Shown here: in pieces, positions 1-6,485 of the stretch | How the letters are laid out: every line of letters begins with the position of its first letter | Numbering within the stretch: the stretch's first letter is position 1 | NCBI GenBank assembly: GCA_011772595.1 | Contig: WVZH01000167.1 | Coordinates: 50,533-60,560, forward strand | DNA from: Anaerolineales bacterium | GTDB lineage: Bacteria; Chloroflexota; Anaerolineae; Anaerolineales; E44-bin32 | Direction: 5' to 3' | Length of the DNA: 10,028 nucleotides | The notes under the pieces: generated by a model | The model's database searches: none | The model's input: the letters and a program-made list of their open reading frames with translations, nothing else | What the model was told of the DNA's origin: nothing | Translations under genes and position numbers: made by a program

Positions 1-675
1 TTCGGCACGCATTTGTTCCTGCAGCTCGAGGAATGGAAGCATGGCGCGATGTCCAGCATCGATTGCCTTAACGATGGTGCCCTCATCGACTTCATTGGCG
101 TTACACTCGACCATCAAGACAGCGTCACGAGTGCCGGCGATACGCAAGTCCAGGTCAGAAGCCTCCACCTCGATGTACGTGGGATTGAAAATAAAGTTTC
201 CGTTCTCTCGAACCACCCTTAGGGAAGCGACGGGACCATCGAAGGGGATGTCCGAGATCATCAATGCCGCGGAGGCTCCAAGGATTCCTAACACATCGAT
301 GGGGGTTTCATCATCTGCGGACAAAGAGTACAGAATAACTTGCACGTCATTGCGCATGTCTTTTGGAAACAGCGGGCGGATCGGTCGATCTGTGAGCCGG
401 GCGATTAACACCGCGGCTTCCGACGGACGACCTTCACGCCGAAAAAAAGATCCGGGGATGCGCCCCCCTGCATATAAGCGCTCTTCGTAGTCCACGGTTA
501 GCGGGAAAAAATCGATTCCTTCCCGAGGTGAACTACCCATCGTGGCAATCGCAAATAGGACCGTATCCCCTTGACGGACTGTCACGGCACCACCCGCTTG
601 TCCAGCGAGTTTGCCGGTCTCTAAGGTGATGGTTTTACCATCAACTTCGGCTGCATATTGCTTTGTCCCTAACAT
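1..675 (-). CDS. pnp: Polyribonucleotide nucleotidyltransferase (PNPase), N-terminal part
   Basis: The first 225 residues of PNPase, the phosphorolytic 3'-5' exoribonuclease of RNA turnover; the rest (second RNase PH core, KH and S1 domains) lies beyond the left edge. The ATG at 675 follows an AGGGA ribosome site about 7 nt upstream. The protein opens with a typical first RNase PH domain: VTVRQGDTVLFAIATMG at about 31-47, then the characteristic FFPLTVDYEERLYAGGRIPG stretch at about 56-75, FFRREGRPSE at about 77-86 and the TDRPIRPLFP motif at about 95-104. These are diagnostic for PNPase rather than for RNase PH. It lies downstream of rpsO on the same strand, the classic rpsO-pnp order, separated by 237 nt of leader. 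No clear promoter was found in that gap, so it may be read through from rpsO. Confidence 0.97.
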   Translation of the reverse strand, partial: MLGTKQYAAEVDGKTITLETGKLAGQAGGAVTVRQGDTVLFAIATMGSSPREGIDFFPLTVDYEERLYAGGRIPGSFFRREGRPSEAAVLIARLTDRPIRPLFPKDMRNDVQVILYSLSADDETPIDVLGILGASAALMISDIPFDGPVASLRVVRENGNFIFNPTYIEVEASDLDLRIAGTRDAVLMVECNANEVDEGTIVKAIDAGHRAMLPFLELQEQMRAE

Positions 676-736
676 GAAAATATCCCTTCCCGCCTCTCGT
701 CGACGTGGGTTAGGGACTGGAGTACGGCCGCCAGTA

Positions 737-755
737 CAGGCAACGCGGGTGCCTG
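737..755 (-). promoter_or_regulatory. Stem-loop in the rpsO-pnp intergenic leader
   Basis: A perfect 6-bp inverted repeat (CAGGCA / TGCCTG) with a 7-nt loop, about 60 nt upstream of the pnp start. No U-tract follows on the minus strand, so it does not look like a terminator. In E. coli the pnp leader folds into an RNase III-processed hairpin used for PNPase autocontrol. A similar role here is inference only, since the stem is short. Confidence 0.25.
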
Positions 756-912
756 ACGAACGAGCCCCAATTCCCAACCCTTCTCACAGACCAGGGCGCA
801 ATGGTAACGATTCTAGTATCCAACTTGCTGGCGAGGGGAAGTGCACCCAAACCGGAAACGAAGAACGAGCAGATGATGAACCTGGCATCACCTACTCGCC
901 CATCTTAAAGAC

Positions 913-1185
913 CTATTTGCGGCGTATGCCTAACCGTTCGGTTAAAGCCAGGTAGGTAGCCGCGTCCTTGCGTTTCAGGTATGCGAGGTGTCTTCTTCGT
1001 TGCCCCACCAACTTTAAGAGCCCTCGTCGAGAGGACTCATCATGCTTGTGTTCATTCAAGTGATCGGTGAGTTGTTGAATTCGTTGCGTAAGAATCGCAA
1101 CTTGGACTTCAGGCGACCCAGTGTCGCTTTTGTGTCGGTGAAACTCATCGATTATTTTCGATTTTTCTTCTTTCGATAAAGCCAT
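913..1185 (-). CDS. rpsO: 30S ribosomal protein S15
   Basis: S15 binds the 16S rRNA central domain early in 30S assembly. From the chosen ATG at 1185 the protein is 90 residues, the usual length. It starts [18 protein letters not shown] and shows the family signature in order: [48 protein letters not shown] and a basic C-terminus. An in-frame GTG at 1209 would add eight residues, but the ribosome site AAGGAG (1194-1199) lies inside that extension and sits 8 nt before the ATG at 1185, so the shorter form is preferred. It has its own promoter at 1263-1291 and is followed by pnp. Confidence 0.98.
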   Translation of the reverse strand: MALSKEEKSKIIDEFHRHKSDTGSPEVQVAILTQRIQQLTDHLNEHKHDESSRRGLLKLVGQRRRHLAYLKRKDAATYLALTERLGIRRK

Positions 1186-1256
1186 GACATCTGCTCCTTC
1201 GCAGGTCACCCAACGGGAAGTCCTGAGAAACCGCCCGTCGGTCTAGTCACCAGGAT
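1186..1256 (-). promoter_or_regulatory. rpsO 5' leader, possible S15 autoregulatory element
   Basis: About 70 nt lie between the predicted transcription start (near 1256) and the rpsO ATG. Two stem-loops are visible on the minus strand. One pairs ACGGG (1234-1238) with CCCGT (1213-1217). The other pairs CTGC with GCAG (1191-1204) and places the ribosome site in its 6-nt loop. S15 represses its own translation in several bacteria through unrelated leader structures, so a regulatory role is plausible. I do not recognise a described class. Confidence 0.3.
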
Positions 1257-1262
1257 GGTGTG

Positions 1263-1291
1263 ATTATACCAAGCAGGAATTATGGGGACAA
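1263..1291 (-). promoter_or_regulatory. Sigma70-type promoter of rpsO (extended -10)
   Basis: Minus strand: -35 TTGTCC (1286-1291, 4 of 6 consensus bases), 17-nt spacer, perfect -10 TATAAT (1263-1268) preceded by TG one base upstream, giving an extended -10. It overlaps the stop codon of the upstream AlkD-like gene. The start is expected near 1256, about 70 nt before rpsO. Confidence 0.75.
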
Positions 1292-2065
1292 GGTGCGTTC
1301 GAGCAGGATGCGTTGTCGGGAGGGGAAGTTCTCGATCAAGCTCCGGGTCATCTTCCGGGCGGCACCACCCTCTCGATTTATCTCATCGATCAAAAATCGA
1401 GCCGTCTCTGGGGGAGAGCGTGTCGCCAGTGTATTTACCAAGCTGTATAAGGATCGCTTTTCTCTACCTTGCGACGTGGCTACCCTGCCTGTGATGAGCC
1501 GAAAAACGGTTGGGAGCTCATCGAAGTCCTCGTCGTGGGCAGCTGCATCGAGAGCCTGAAGGGAAAAAACTCGCATGCGCAGGCTCGAACTCTCGAGCCA
1601 CTCCGCGACCTTACTCAGGAACATAGCCACATCGTTTGCACGCCAACCTTGCAAGCCCACTCTGGCAAGCTCGGCCAATGCAACACGATCTTCGCAACTG
1701 GGCACCCAATCCGTCACCCAATCTGCGATCTCGGATTGGCGATACGCGCCTAAAATCACGCACGCGAGTTGGCGTGTTTCTCGATAGCCTGCCTCCCACA
1801 AGGCACTGGCAGCCGCGTAAGCCAGGTCGGGCCGTTCAATCACCCGCGTCTTCAGACCCGTCCCTAATGCACGTATTACCGGTCGTGGCACGCGAAAGAT
1901 CCTTACCGCATCATCAGCGCTGCTCGAAACACTCGGTCTCCTGGTCCGATCGGCATAGAAGTCGAGTATTTCCAAACATTCTCGTCGCAGCGCGACTGGG
2001 TCGTGCAAGCACGCCAGTAACTCTCCAACTTGTGTGTTGAGGCGCGCGGGATTGACGGCCGCCAT
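1280..2065 (-). CDS. Helical-repeat protein, possibly AlkD-like DNA alkylation repair family
   Basis: A protein of about 261 residues, nearly all predicted alpha-helical. No signal peptide or membrane segment is seen. The segment FRVPRPVIRALGTGL followed by ALWEAGYRETRQLACVILG resembles the HEAT-like repeats of AlkD-type DNA alkylation repair proteins, where a short 'P-x-hR' helix is followed by 'LW..g.rE.R.lA'. The rest is looser, and I do not see the WD-x-x-D motif typical of active AlkD. The start is uncertain: a GTG at 2077 lies 6 nt after the proS stop, but the ATG at 2065 has GGTGA about 8 nt upstream and is preferred. Coupling to proS suggests co-transcription. 'HEAT-repeat protein' is the safe name; AlkD-like is a moderate inference. 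Confidence 0.8.
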   Translation of the reverse strand: MAAVNPARLNTQVGELLACLHDPVALRRECLEILDFYADRTRRPSVSSSADDAVRIFRVPRPVIRALGTGLKTRVIERPDLAYAAASALWEAGYRETRQLACVILGAYRQSEIADWVTDWVPSCEDRVALAELARVGLQGWRANDVAMFLSKVAEWLESSSLRMRVFSLQALDAAAHDEDFDELPTVFRLITGRVATSQGREKRSLYSLVNTLATRSPPETARFLIDEINREGGAARKMTRSLIENFPSRQRILLERTLSP

Positions 2066-2083
2066 GGCAGACTTCACCCTTGA

Positions 2084-3517
2084 TCAGTACGCTCTGGCGA
2101 AGATCGCCCGCTTGGTAGCCTTCTCACCACAGTGAAAACAAACACCCTCCCCACCTGGCTGATCGAGGGGGATGACGCGTGAGCTAGCTTTGGTATCCTC
2201 TTTAATGTCCATCTCGCATGACGTTTCGCAACACCACCAAACATCCGCCCATCCCTTTTTAACTATCTCTTTGAAAGTCTCGTAATCCTCAGGCTGGTAT
2301 GTGTTTTCATCCCTGAACGTTTTTGCTCGTTCGAAGATTGAGCTCTGTATCCCCGTGAGCAAATCAGCAACCGCAGCGCTCAATCCCTCCTGTGGAACGA
2401 CTTGTTTCCCGGCCTTACCTGGTTGATCCCGTCTTGCAAGCGCTACAGTCCTATTCTCGACATCCTTCGGCCCTACCTCGATGCGTAAAGGTACACCACG
2501 CATCTCCCAATCGTTGAATTTAAACCCAGGGGTCAGTCCTTCACGATCATCCAGCTTGACGCGAAAATCACCCAGTTGCCCTTGAATCTTTTCAACGGTC
2601 TGCATTACAACGCTGCGCTCGTCCTCATTCTTGAATATGGGCACGATCACGACCTGGTAAGGAGCCAGACGTGGAGGTAGGATCAACCCTTGATCGTCTC
2701 CATGGACCATGATGATTGCACCAACAAAACGTGTGGAGAGACCCCAAGAAGTAGTCCAACAATACTGCAAATTGTTATCACGGTCCAAGTATCGGATTTC
2801 GAAGGCGCGCGCAAAATTCTCGCCCAGATTGTGTGAGGTTCCTGCCTGGAGGGCGCGTGTATCCCCCATCATCGCCTCGATACTATAGGAGTGAAGTGCT
2901 CCTGCAAATTTCTCGCTCTCACTCTTCAGACCCTTGATAACTGGGACCGCTGCCTCATTTTCAGCAAAATCAGCGTAGACATCCAGCATCTGAAGGGTTT
3001 CATTTTTCGCTTCTTCTTCGGAGACATGTGCCGTGTGCCCTTCTTGCCAGTAGAACTCGGTGGTACGCAAGAAGAGTTTGGTGCGCATTTCCCAGCGAAC
3101 CACGCTATTCCACAGGTTGATCAGCACAGGTAAATCCCGGTAGGACTTGATCCACTTGGCATACATGTGACCAATGATCGTTTCCGAGGTTGGGCGCACG
3201 ACAAGTGGCTCTTCCAATTCCTGGCCTCCCCCGATGGTGACGATAGCCAATTCAGGAGAAAAACCTTCCACGTGCTCTCGCTCCCGCTCCATGAAACTCA
3301 TGGGGATAAACAATGGGAATGCGGCATTTACGTGGCCTGTGGCCTTGAATCGTCGATCGAGAGCGGACTTGATGTTCTCCCACAATGCCCAGCCATATGG
3401 TCGTACCACCATACAGCCTCGTACTGGCGCGTAATCGGCCAGCTCGGCCTGAATGACCAATCGGTTGTACCACTCGGAAAAATTCTCTGTTCGGGAAGGT
3501 AATTGCTCGCTAACCAT
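2084..3517 (-). CDS. proS: Prolyl-tRNA synthetase, archaeal/eukaryote type
   Basis: Class II aminoacyl-tRNA synthetase that charges tRNA-Pro in the cytoplasm. At 477 residues it lacks the roughly 180-residue editing insertion of the common bacterial form. The catalytic core has the RPTSE motif at 108-112, motif 2 around RWEMR...LRTTEFYWQEGHTAH (141-164) and motif 3 at 259-283 (GLSTR...HGDDQGLILPPR). The anticodon-binding domain begins near VVIVPIF at 289. The C-terminal zinc domain carries C429/C430, C434, C460 and C463, and the protein ends in the tyrosine (Y477) typical of this type. The ATG follows GAGAGGA at good spacing. It follows LOG by 122 nt, and the AlkD-like gene starts 6-18 nt after its stop. 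No convincing promoter or T-box was found upstream. Confidence 0.97.
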   Translation of the reverse strand: MVSEQLPSRTENFSEWYNRLVIQAELADYAPVRGCMVVRPYGWALWENIKSALDRRFKATGHVNAAFPLFIPMSFMEREREHVEGFSPELAIVTIGGGQELEEPLVVRPTSETIIGHMYAKWIKSYRDLPVLINLWNSVVRWEMRTKLFLRTTEFYWQEGHTAHVSEEEAKNETLQMLDVYADFAENEAAVPVIKGLKSESEKFAGALHSYSIEAMMGDTRALQAGTSHNLGENFARAFEIRYLDRDNNLQYCWTTSWGLSTRFVGAIIMVHGDDQGLILPPRLAPYQVVIVPIFKNEDERSVVMQTVEKIQGQLGDFRVKLDDREGLTPGFKFNDWEMRGVPLRIEVGPKDVENRTVALARRDQPGKAGKQVVPQEGLSAAVADLLTGIQSSIFERAKTFRDENTYQPEDYETFKEIVKKGWADVWWCCETSCEMDIKEDTKASSRVIPLDQPGGEGVCFHCGEKATKRAIFARAY

Positions 3518-3633
3518 TGCTATCCTCTCGTAAATATATGAGATCTTTACGGTGAAATAAATTCAGCATTCACATCGCATGCTTGATAAAAATTACGGAC
3601 GCACACAATTTCCACCGCATAGATCACGAACCT

Positions 3634-3650
3634 AAAAACTCAGGCATGAG
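3634..3650 (-). terminator. Possible short intrinsic terminator after the LOG gene
   Basis: On the minus strand CTCA-TGCC-TGAG is followed at once by TTTTT. The stem is only 4 bp and contains the LOG stop codon (TGA at 3640-3642), so it could end the MazG-MPE-APH-LOG transcript only weakly. Read-through into proS is possible. Confidence 0.3.
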
Positions 3651-4203
3651 ACCTCAGGCGACGGACGAGATAATCAACTGCGTCGTCGACCCCATCCTTG
3701 AACGTCAGCAATTCGATATCCTTTGGCGCCAGGTAACCGTTCGCTGTCGCGATAAAATCTCCCATAATACGCTGCCAAAATTCGCCTACCAGTACGAACG
3801 GTCGCGAAGAAATCTCCTCCGTCTGCATTAGCGACCAAGCCAATGCGATCTCGGAGAGCGTCCCTAACCCGCCAGGCAGGGCGACCAGTGCTTCTCCAAT
3901 CTCGATGAGTCTGTATACCCTTTCCAGCAGCGTTGAAACGCGAATTTCTTCGCTCACCCAAGGGTTGGGACTCACACGCCTCCACCGCTCAATCTGTTCG
4001 CAGGTCACACCAATAACGTGCCCCCCTGAAGCCGCTGCCCCCTTGCTCACCGCTTCCATGGTTCCGACGTAACCACCTGTGGCCACGCTGAAACCCACCT
4101 CTCCCAGGTTACGACCCAGCGATTCCGCACTACGATATGCGCGGTCCCCAGATCCGGGCGCCGAGCCTCCAAACACTGTCACGACATTCGCTTTCATGCT
4201 CAT
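3640..4203 (-). CDS. LOG family protein (Rossmann-fold nucleotide phosphoribohydrolase-like)
   Basis: 187 residues of the LOG / lysine decarboxylase-like Rossmann family, whose characterised members release a base from nucleoside 5'-monophosphates (cytokinin riboside monophosphates and others). The N-terminal VFGGSAPGSGD loop (10-20) and GGYVGTMEA (43-51) match the family. The hallmark PGGxGTxxE is present as PGGLGTLSE at 110-118, with E118 the expected catalytic glutamate. Its ATG overlaps the stop of the kinase gene by four bases (ATGA), so the two are translationally coupled; a second ATG lies two codons in. The substrate is unknown. In a cluster with a MazG-like enzyme and a phosphoesterase, a nucleotide clean-up role is plausible. 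Confidence 0.9.
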   Translation of the reverse strand: MSMKANVVTVFGGSAPGSGDRAYRSAESLGRNLGEVGFSVATGGYVGTMEAVSKGAAASGGHVIGVTCEQIERWRRVSPNPWVSEEIRVSTLLERVYRLIEIGEALVALPGGLGTLSEIALAWSLMQTEEISSRPFVLVGEFWQRIMGDFIATANGYLAPKDIELLTFKDGVDDAVDYLVRRLRSHA

Positions 4204-5273
4204 AGCTCACCTATTCTCCGGGTCACAGCCTGAGCGACAGGATTAAGCCACACCTCATCGAGTTGATCGGCTCGTGCTTCCAACAAGGACTCCGGTGACG
4301 CCGCTAATAAGTCGACCCACTCCTGAAGAAAGCGCCACATCATGGCATGATCCCAGAGCATCTCCCACTTGTCTTCCTCCCACAAGACACCGCATTTTCC
4401 AGCCATTCTCTCCCGATAGTGGGTAATGATTTCAGCTTGGCTTAGAGGAAGCGGATCGAACCACCATGTACTCTTATTTACAAAAACCAATAAGTCCATG
4501 ACCCCAGGACCTATGGAGGCCAGTTGCCAGTCATAAACGATTTGGCGTTCGTCTTCTAGAATGGCGATATTCCCTGGCCAATAGTCGCCGTGCAAGAGGG
4601 TGGTTGGCTCATTCCGTAAAGGCGCCACAACCCTATCTGCTCTCATTGTAAGAGCGGCCAAAACCTGCATTCGTTCCCGTACACCGACCAGCGCTTCAGG
4701 TTCCCCCTGAGCCACAATTCGTTCGATGGCTTTTGCAGCTGCAGCGACGTGAACCTCATAATCCGCCGCCAATGGTCGCCCCAACCACGGAAAAGCGTTG
4801 AAATCCTCTCCAAGCGCCCAAAACCTGTCGTGAAGGTCCACGAGCGCTTCAATCGCATCGCGGTAATCCTCAGCAGCCCAATCGCCAGGATCACGAGCAG
4901 GTTGGAAAGCGAGCATCAGTAGCCAGTCTCCCACGGAAGAGGCAGCGATCAGCGTAGGGGTCTCAATAGGAAGATGGCTTGCCAGCGACTGATAGACACC
5001 CACTTCTCTCCGACCAGCGCCAGCCAATCCTGTGCGTGTTGTACCGCGGGGTTCTTTTACAACCAAGCGACAGGTCCCATGCTCGTCCGCAAGCGTATAG
5101 TCCACTTTCAAAGCCCTCAAGCGACCAATGGCAGGCCGACGATAAGGCATTGACAGTGGCTCTACGTCGGTGACACGCACAGAGGTGTCCCCCAGGTAGC
5201 GACGCAGTCCTGCAGTCAGATCTGCTAGGCTGAAAGGCCATCCCCAATCACGATTCTTCAGATTCATCGCCAC
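4200..5273 (-). CDS. Aminoglycoside phosphotransferase (APH)-fold kinase
   Basis: A small-molecule kinase of the APH / choline kinase-like fold, 357 residues from the GTG at 5273, or two fewer from the ATG at 5267. Visible active-site features are a lysine in VVKE (K73) with a following glutamate near E90 for ATP binding, the catalytic loop LLHGDYWPGNI (H228, D230, N235), and the metal-binding aspartate in VYDWQ (D248). All key residues look intact. It starts 34 nt after the metallophosphoesterase and overlaps LOG by four bases. This fold covers antibiotic, homoserine, choline, thiamine and sugar kinases; nothing here identifies the substrate, and a resistance role should not be assumed. Confidence 0.9.
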   Translation of the reverse strand: MAMNLKNRDWGWPFSLADLTAGLRRYLGDTSVRVTDVEPLSMPYRRPAIGRLRALKVDYTLADEHGTCRLVVKEPRGTTRTGLAGAGRREVGVYQSLASHLPIETPTLIAASSVGDWLLMLAFQPARDPGDWAAEDYRDAIEALVDLHDRFWALGEDFNAFPWLGRPLAADYEVHVAAAAKAIERIVAQGEPEALVGVRERMQVLAALTMRADRVVAPLRNEPTTLLHGDYWPGNIAILEDERQIVYDWQLASIGPGVMDLLVFVNKSTWWFDPLPLSQAEIITHYRERMAGKCGVLWEEDKWEMLWDHAMMWRFLQEWVDLLAASPESLLEARADQLDEVWLNPVAQAVTRRIGEL

Positions 5274-5307
5274 AATACTTTGGATTCAACCTTTCTACTC
5301 CCAGATA

Positions 5308-5946
5308 TCAGGCTCGATCAATGAGTGCTCTCGCTCGAAGACTGCACTCAAAGTTCACACTGCGGTAGGGAAAGACATTGGTAATTAAGCAACCTTTGTA
5401 CTCCGTCTCGGTCACCTCGATATTTCGCAGTTGATGAGTATGACCGTGTAGCATCAAGGCCGGCCGGAAAATATGTATTAGCTCGAGAAACGCCGTAAAA
5501 CCCACATGCGCTTGATCATTCGCGTCGTGGATCCCTCGAGGGGGCGCATGTGTAACGAGAACATCCACAGCCCGCCTGTGTCTGATACGGTTGTAAAGCA
5601 GTCGGGGTACCAACCGGACGATCCGTGAGCGCATCTCAAACTCTGAATATTGGTGCCTGCCCTCCTTTTTATAACGCCTACTGCCTCCTAAGCCCAGGAT
5701 AAAGCAATCATTAAGGTTAATGAGTCTTCCATCGATATTCACGCCGCCAGGGACATGAAACTGATCAGGGTCGTGGTTCCCAGGGACATACACAAGGGGA
5801 ACATTTAATTGCGTGACAATGTACTCTAGATAATATGCCGGCAAATCCCCACATCCTACGATCAAGTCCACATCTCCAAAGCGCTGTACAATGTTCGGAC
5901 CGTGTAAATAGGGGACGATGCGGTCGCTCAAAGCCAGGATCTGCAT
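5308..5946 (-). CDS. Calcineurin-like metallophosphoesterase
   Basis: 212 residues, soluble, with most dinuclear-metal motifs in order: GCGD at 31-34, PGNHD at 55-59, VTHAPP with H133, and HGHTH at 167-171. The first motif, normally D-x-H, reads SDR (D8-R9), so the usual histidine is replaced and metal site 1 may differ; I recall a related group with DE or DV there. Candidate substrates are phosphomonoesters, phosphodiesters or nucleotides. It begins 3 nt after the mazG stop, with AAAGG overlapping that stop codon, so the two are probably coupled in translation. The kinase gene follows after 34 nt. Confidence 0.93.
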   Translation of the reverse strand: MQILALSDRIVPYLHGPNIVQRFGDVDLIVGCGDLPAYYLEYIVTQLNVPLVYVPGNHDPDQFHVPGGVNIDGRLINLNDCFILGLGGSRRYKKEGRHQYSEFEMRSRIVRLVPRLLYNRIRHRRAVDVLVTHAPPRGIHDANDQAHVGFTAFLELIHIFRPALMLHGHTHQLRNIEVTETEYKGCLITNVFPYRSVNFECSLRARALIDRA

Positions 5947-5949
5947 CCT

Positions 5950-6246
5950 TTACCAATCTCGATCGTAGTTGGTACGAAGCTTATCCATTACCGCCTGTTC
6001 CAAATCGATGTTGCTCAGACTTGCCAATTGAAGCAAATACAACATAACGTCCGCCAGCTCAGAGGCGAGTGCCTCGTCGTCTGGGCGCTTATCCTTCCAC
6101 TGAAACAACTCCATGACCTCAGCCGCCTCAATCACAAGTGATATCGCCAGGTTTCGCGGTGACTGAGGTTTTGGGCTGTCGGGCGCATACCATCCCATCG
6201 CTTCGACGAATTGATGCATGGCATCTGTGAGTTCAGCAAGTTCCAT
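5950..6246 (-). CDS. MazG-like nucleotide pyrophosphohydrolase
   Basis: An all-alpha NTP pyrophosphohydrolase of the small MazG-like group, which hydrolyses (d)NTPs, often non-canonical ones, to monophosphates. From the ATG at 6246 it is 98 residues. The metal-binding pattern is clear: EAAEVMELFQW (E-x-x-E) followed by ELADVMLYLLQL (E-x-x-D). An upstream in-frame ATG at 6303 would give 117 residues, but the extra 19 residues would be encoded across an intrinsic terminator (6261-6297) and have no good ribosome site. The ATG at 6246 has AAGGTG six bases upstream and gives the usual MELAELTDAM-like N-terminus. It is the first gene of the four-gene cluster. Confidence 0.9.
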   Translation of the reverse strand: MELAELTDAMHQFVEAMGWYAPDSPKPQSPRNLAISLVIEAAEVMELFQWKDKRPDDEALASELADVMLYLLQLASLSNIDLEQAVMDKLRTNYDRDW

Positions 6247-6260
6247 CGACCACACCTTCT

Positions 6261-6297
6261 GAAAAAGAAAAGCGGCCTCCCTGCGATCTGGGAAGCC
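6261..6297 (-). terminator. Intrinsic terminator inside the mazG leader (attenuator)
   Basis: Minus strand: GGCTTCCC (6290-6297) pairs with GGGAGGCC (6274-6281) over 8 bp with one G-U, an 8-nt loop, then GC and TTTTCTTTTTC. It lies between the perfect promoter (6400-6428) and the likely mazG start at 6246, so it would cut off transcription before the operon unless prevented. Confidence 0.65.
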
Positions 6298-6341
6298 GAC
6301 CATCGAAAGGGTTGCTCCAATGCTTCAACCAGACCAGCAAC
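6288..6341 (-). promoter_or_regulatory. Antiterminator and competing hairpins of the mazG leader
   Basis: The 5' arm of the attenuator can pair instead with an upstream strand: CTGG-UU-GAAGC (6322-6332) with GCUUCCCAG (6288-6296), nine base pairs with a 2-nt bulge. This would block the terminator. The same upstream region can also be tied up by GUUGCU (6336-6341) with AGCAAC (6311-6316), or by GGUUG (6326-6330) with CAACC (6310-6314). Mutually exclusive pairings of this type are the mark of an attenuator. The signal is unknown; I recognise no T-box or known riboswitch core here. Confidence 0.5.
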
Positions 6342-6393
6342 ACTCGCGGGTCACGTTGGGTGAGCATGGGGCCGGGTTCGTCTTCAAGAACAT
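6325..6393 (-). CDS. Possible leaderless upstream ORF (leader peptide) in the mazG leader
   Basis: A 22-codon frame. Its ATG (6391-6393) falls exactly at the transcription start expected 7 nt after the perfect -10 box, so it would be translated without a leader. Near its end it has consecutive Cys-Cys-Trp codons (TGT TGC TGG), and its TGA stop (6325-6327) lies inside the antiterminator strand. This is how a translation-sensing attenuator would be placed, but a frame this short can arise by chance and no product evidence exists. Confidence 0.25.
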   Translation of the reverse strand: MFLKTNPAPCSPNVTRECCWSG

Positions 6394-6399
6394 ATATGG

Positions 6400-6428
6400 A
6401 TTATAAGATATGCATATGTGGATGTCAA
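6400..6428 (-). promoter_or_regulatory. Perfect-consensus sigma70-type promoter of the mazG operon
   Basis: Minus strand TTGACA (6423-6428), a 17-nt spacer, TATAAT (6400-6405): all twelve consensus bases with optimal spacing. Start expected near 6393, giving about 147 nt of leader to the mazG ATG at 6246. The -35 box overlaps the U-tract of the metK terminator. Confidence 0.9.
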
Positions 6429-6461
6429 AAGATACAGGGGCGATTCGAGAACCGCCCCTGT
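6425..6461 (-). terminator. Intrinsic terminator of metK
   Basis: Minus strand: ACAGGGGCG / CGCCCCTGT form a perfect 9-bp stem (6453-6461 with 6434-6442) around a 10-nt loop, followed by ATCTTTT. It lies 24 nt after the metK stop, so metK is probably transcribed alone. Confidence 0.85.
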
Positions 6462-6485
6462 GTGAATGAGTAATCGCAATGTGGG

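Noticed and set aside
41..490. Plus-strand frame of 149 codons
   Set aside because: Antisense to pnp, which is certain on the minus strand; low-complexity Ser/Arg-rich product.
1636..2040. Plus-strand frame of 134 codons
   Set aside because: Antisense to the AlkD-like gene, with no ribosome site or recognisable domain.
3518..3639. Promoter of proS at TATATT (3533-3538)
   Set aside because: A start from it would fall within the proS ribosome site, and no -35 box is seen at the right distance.
6246..6400. T-box or other known riboswitch in the mazG leader
   Set aside because: No T-box sequence (AGGGTGG-ACCGCG type) and no SAM, TPP, FMN, cobalamin or other core that I recognise.
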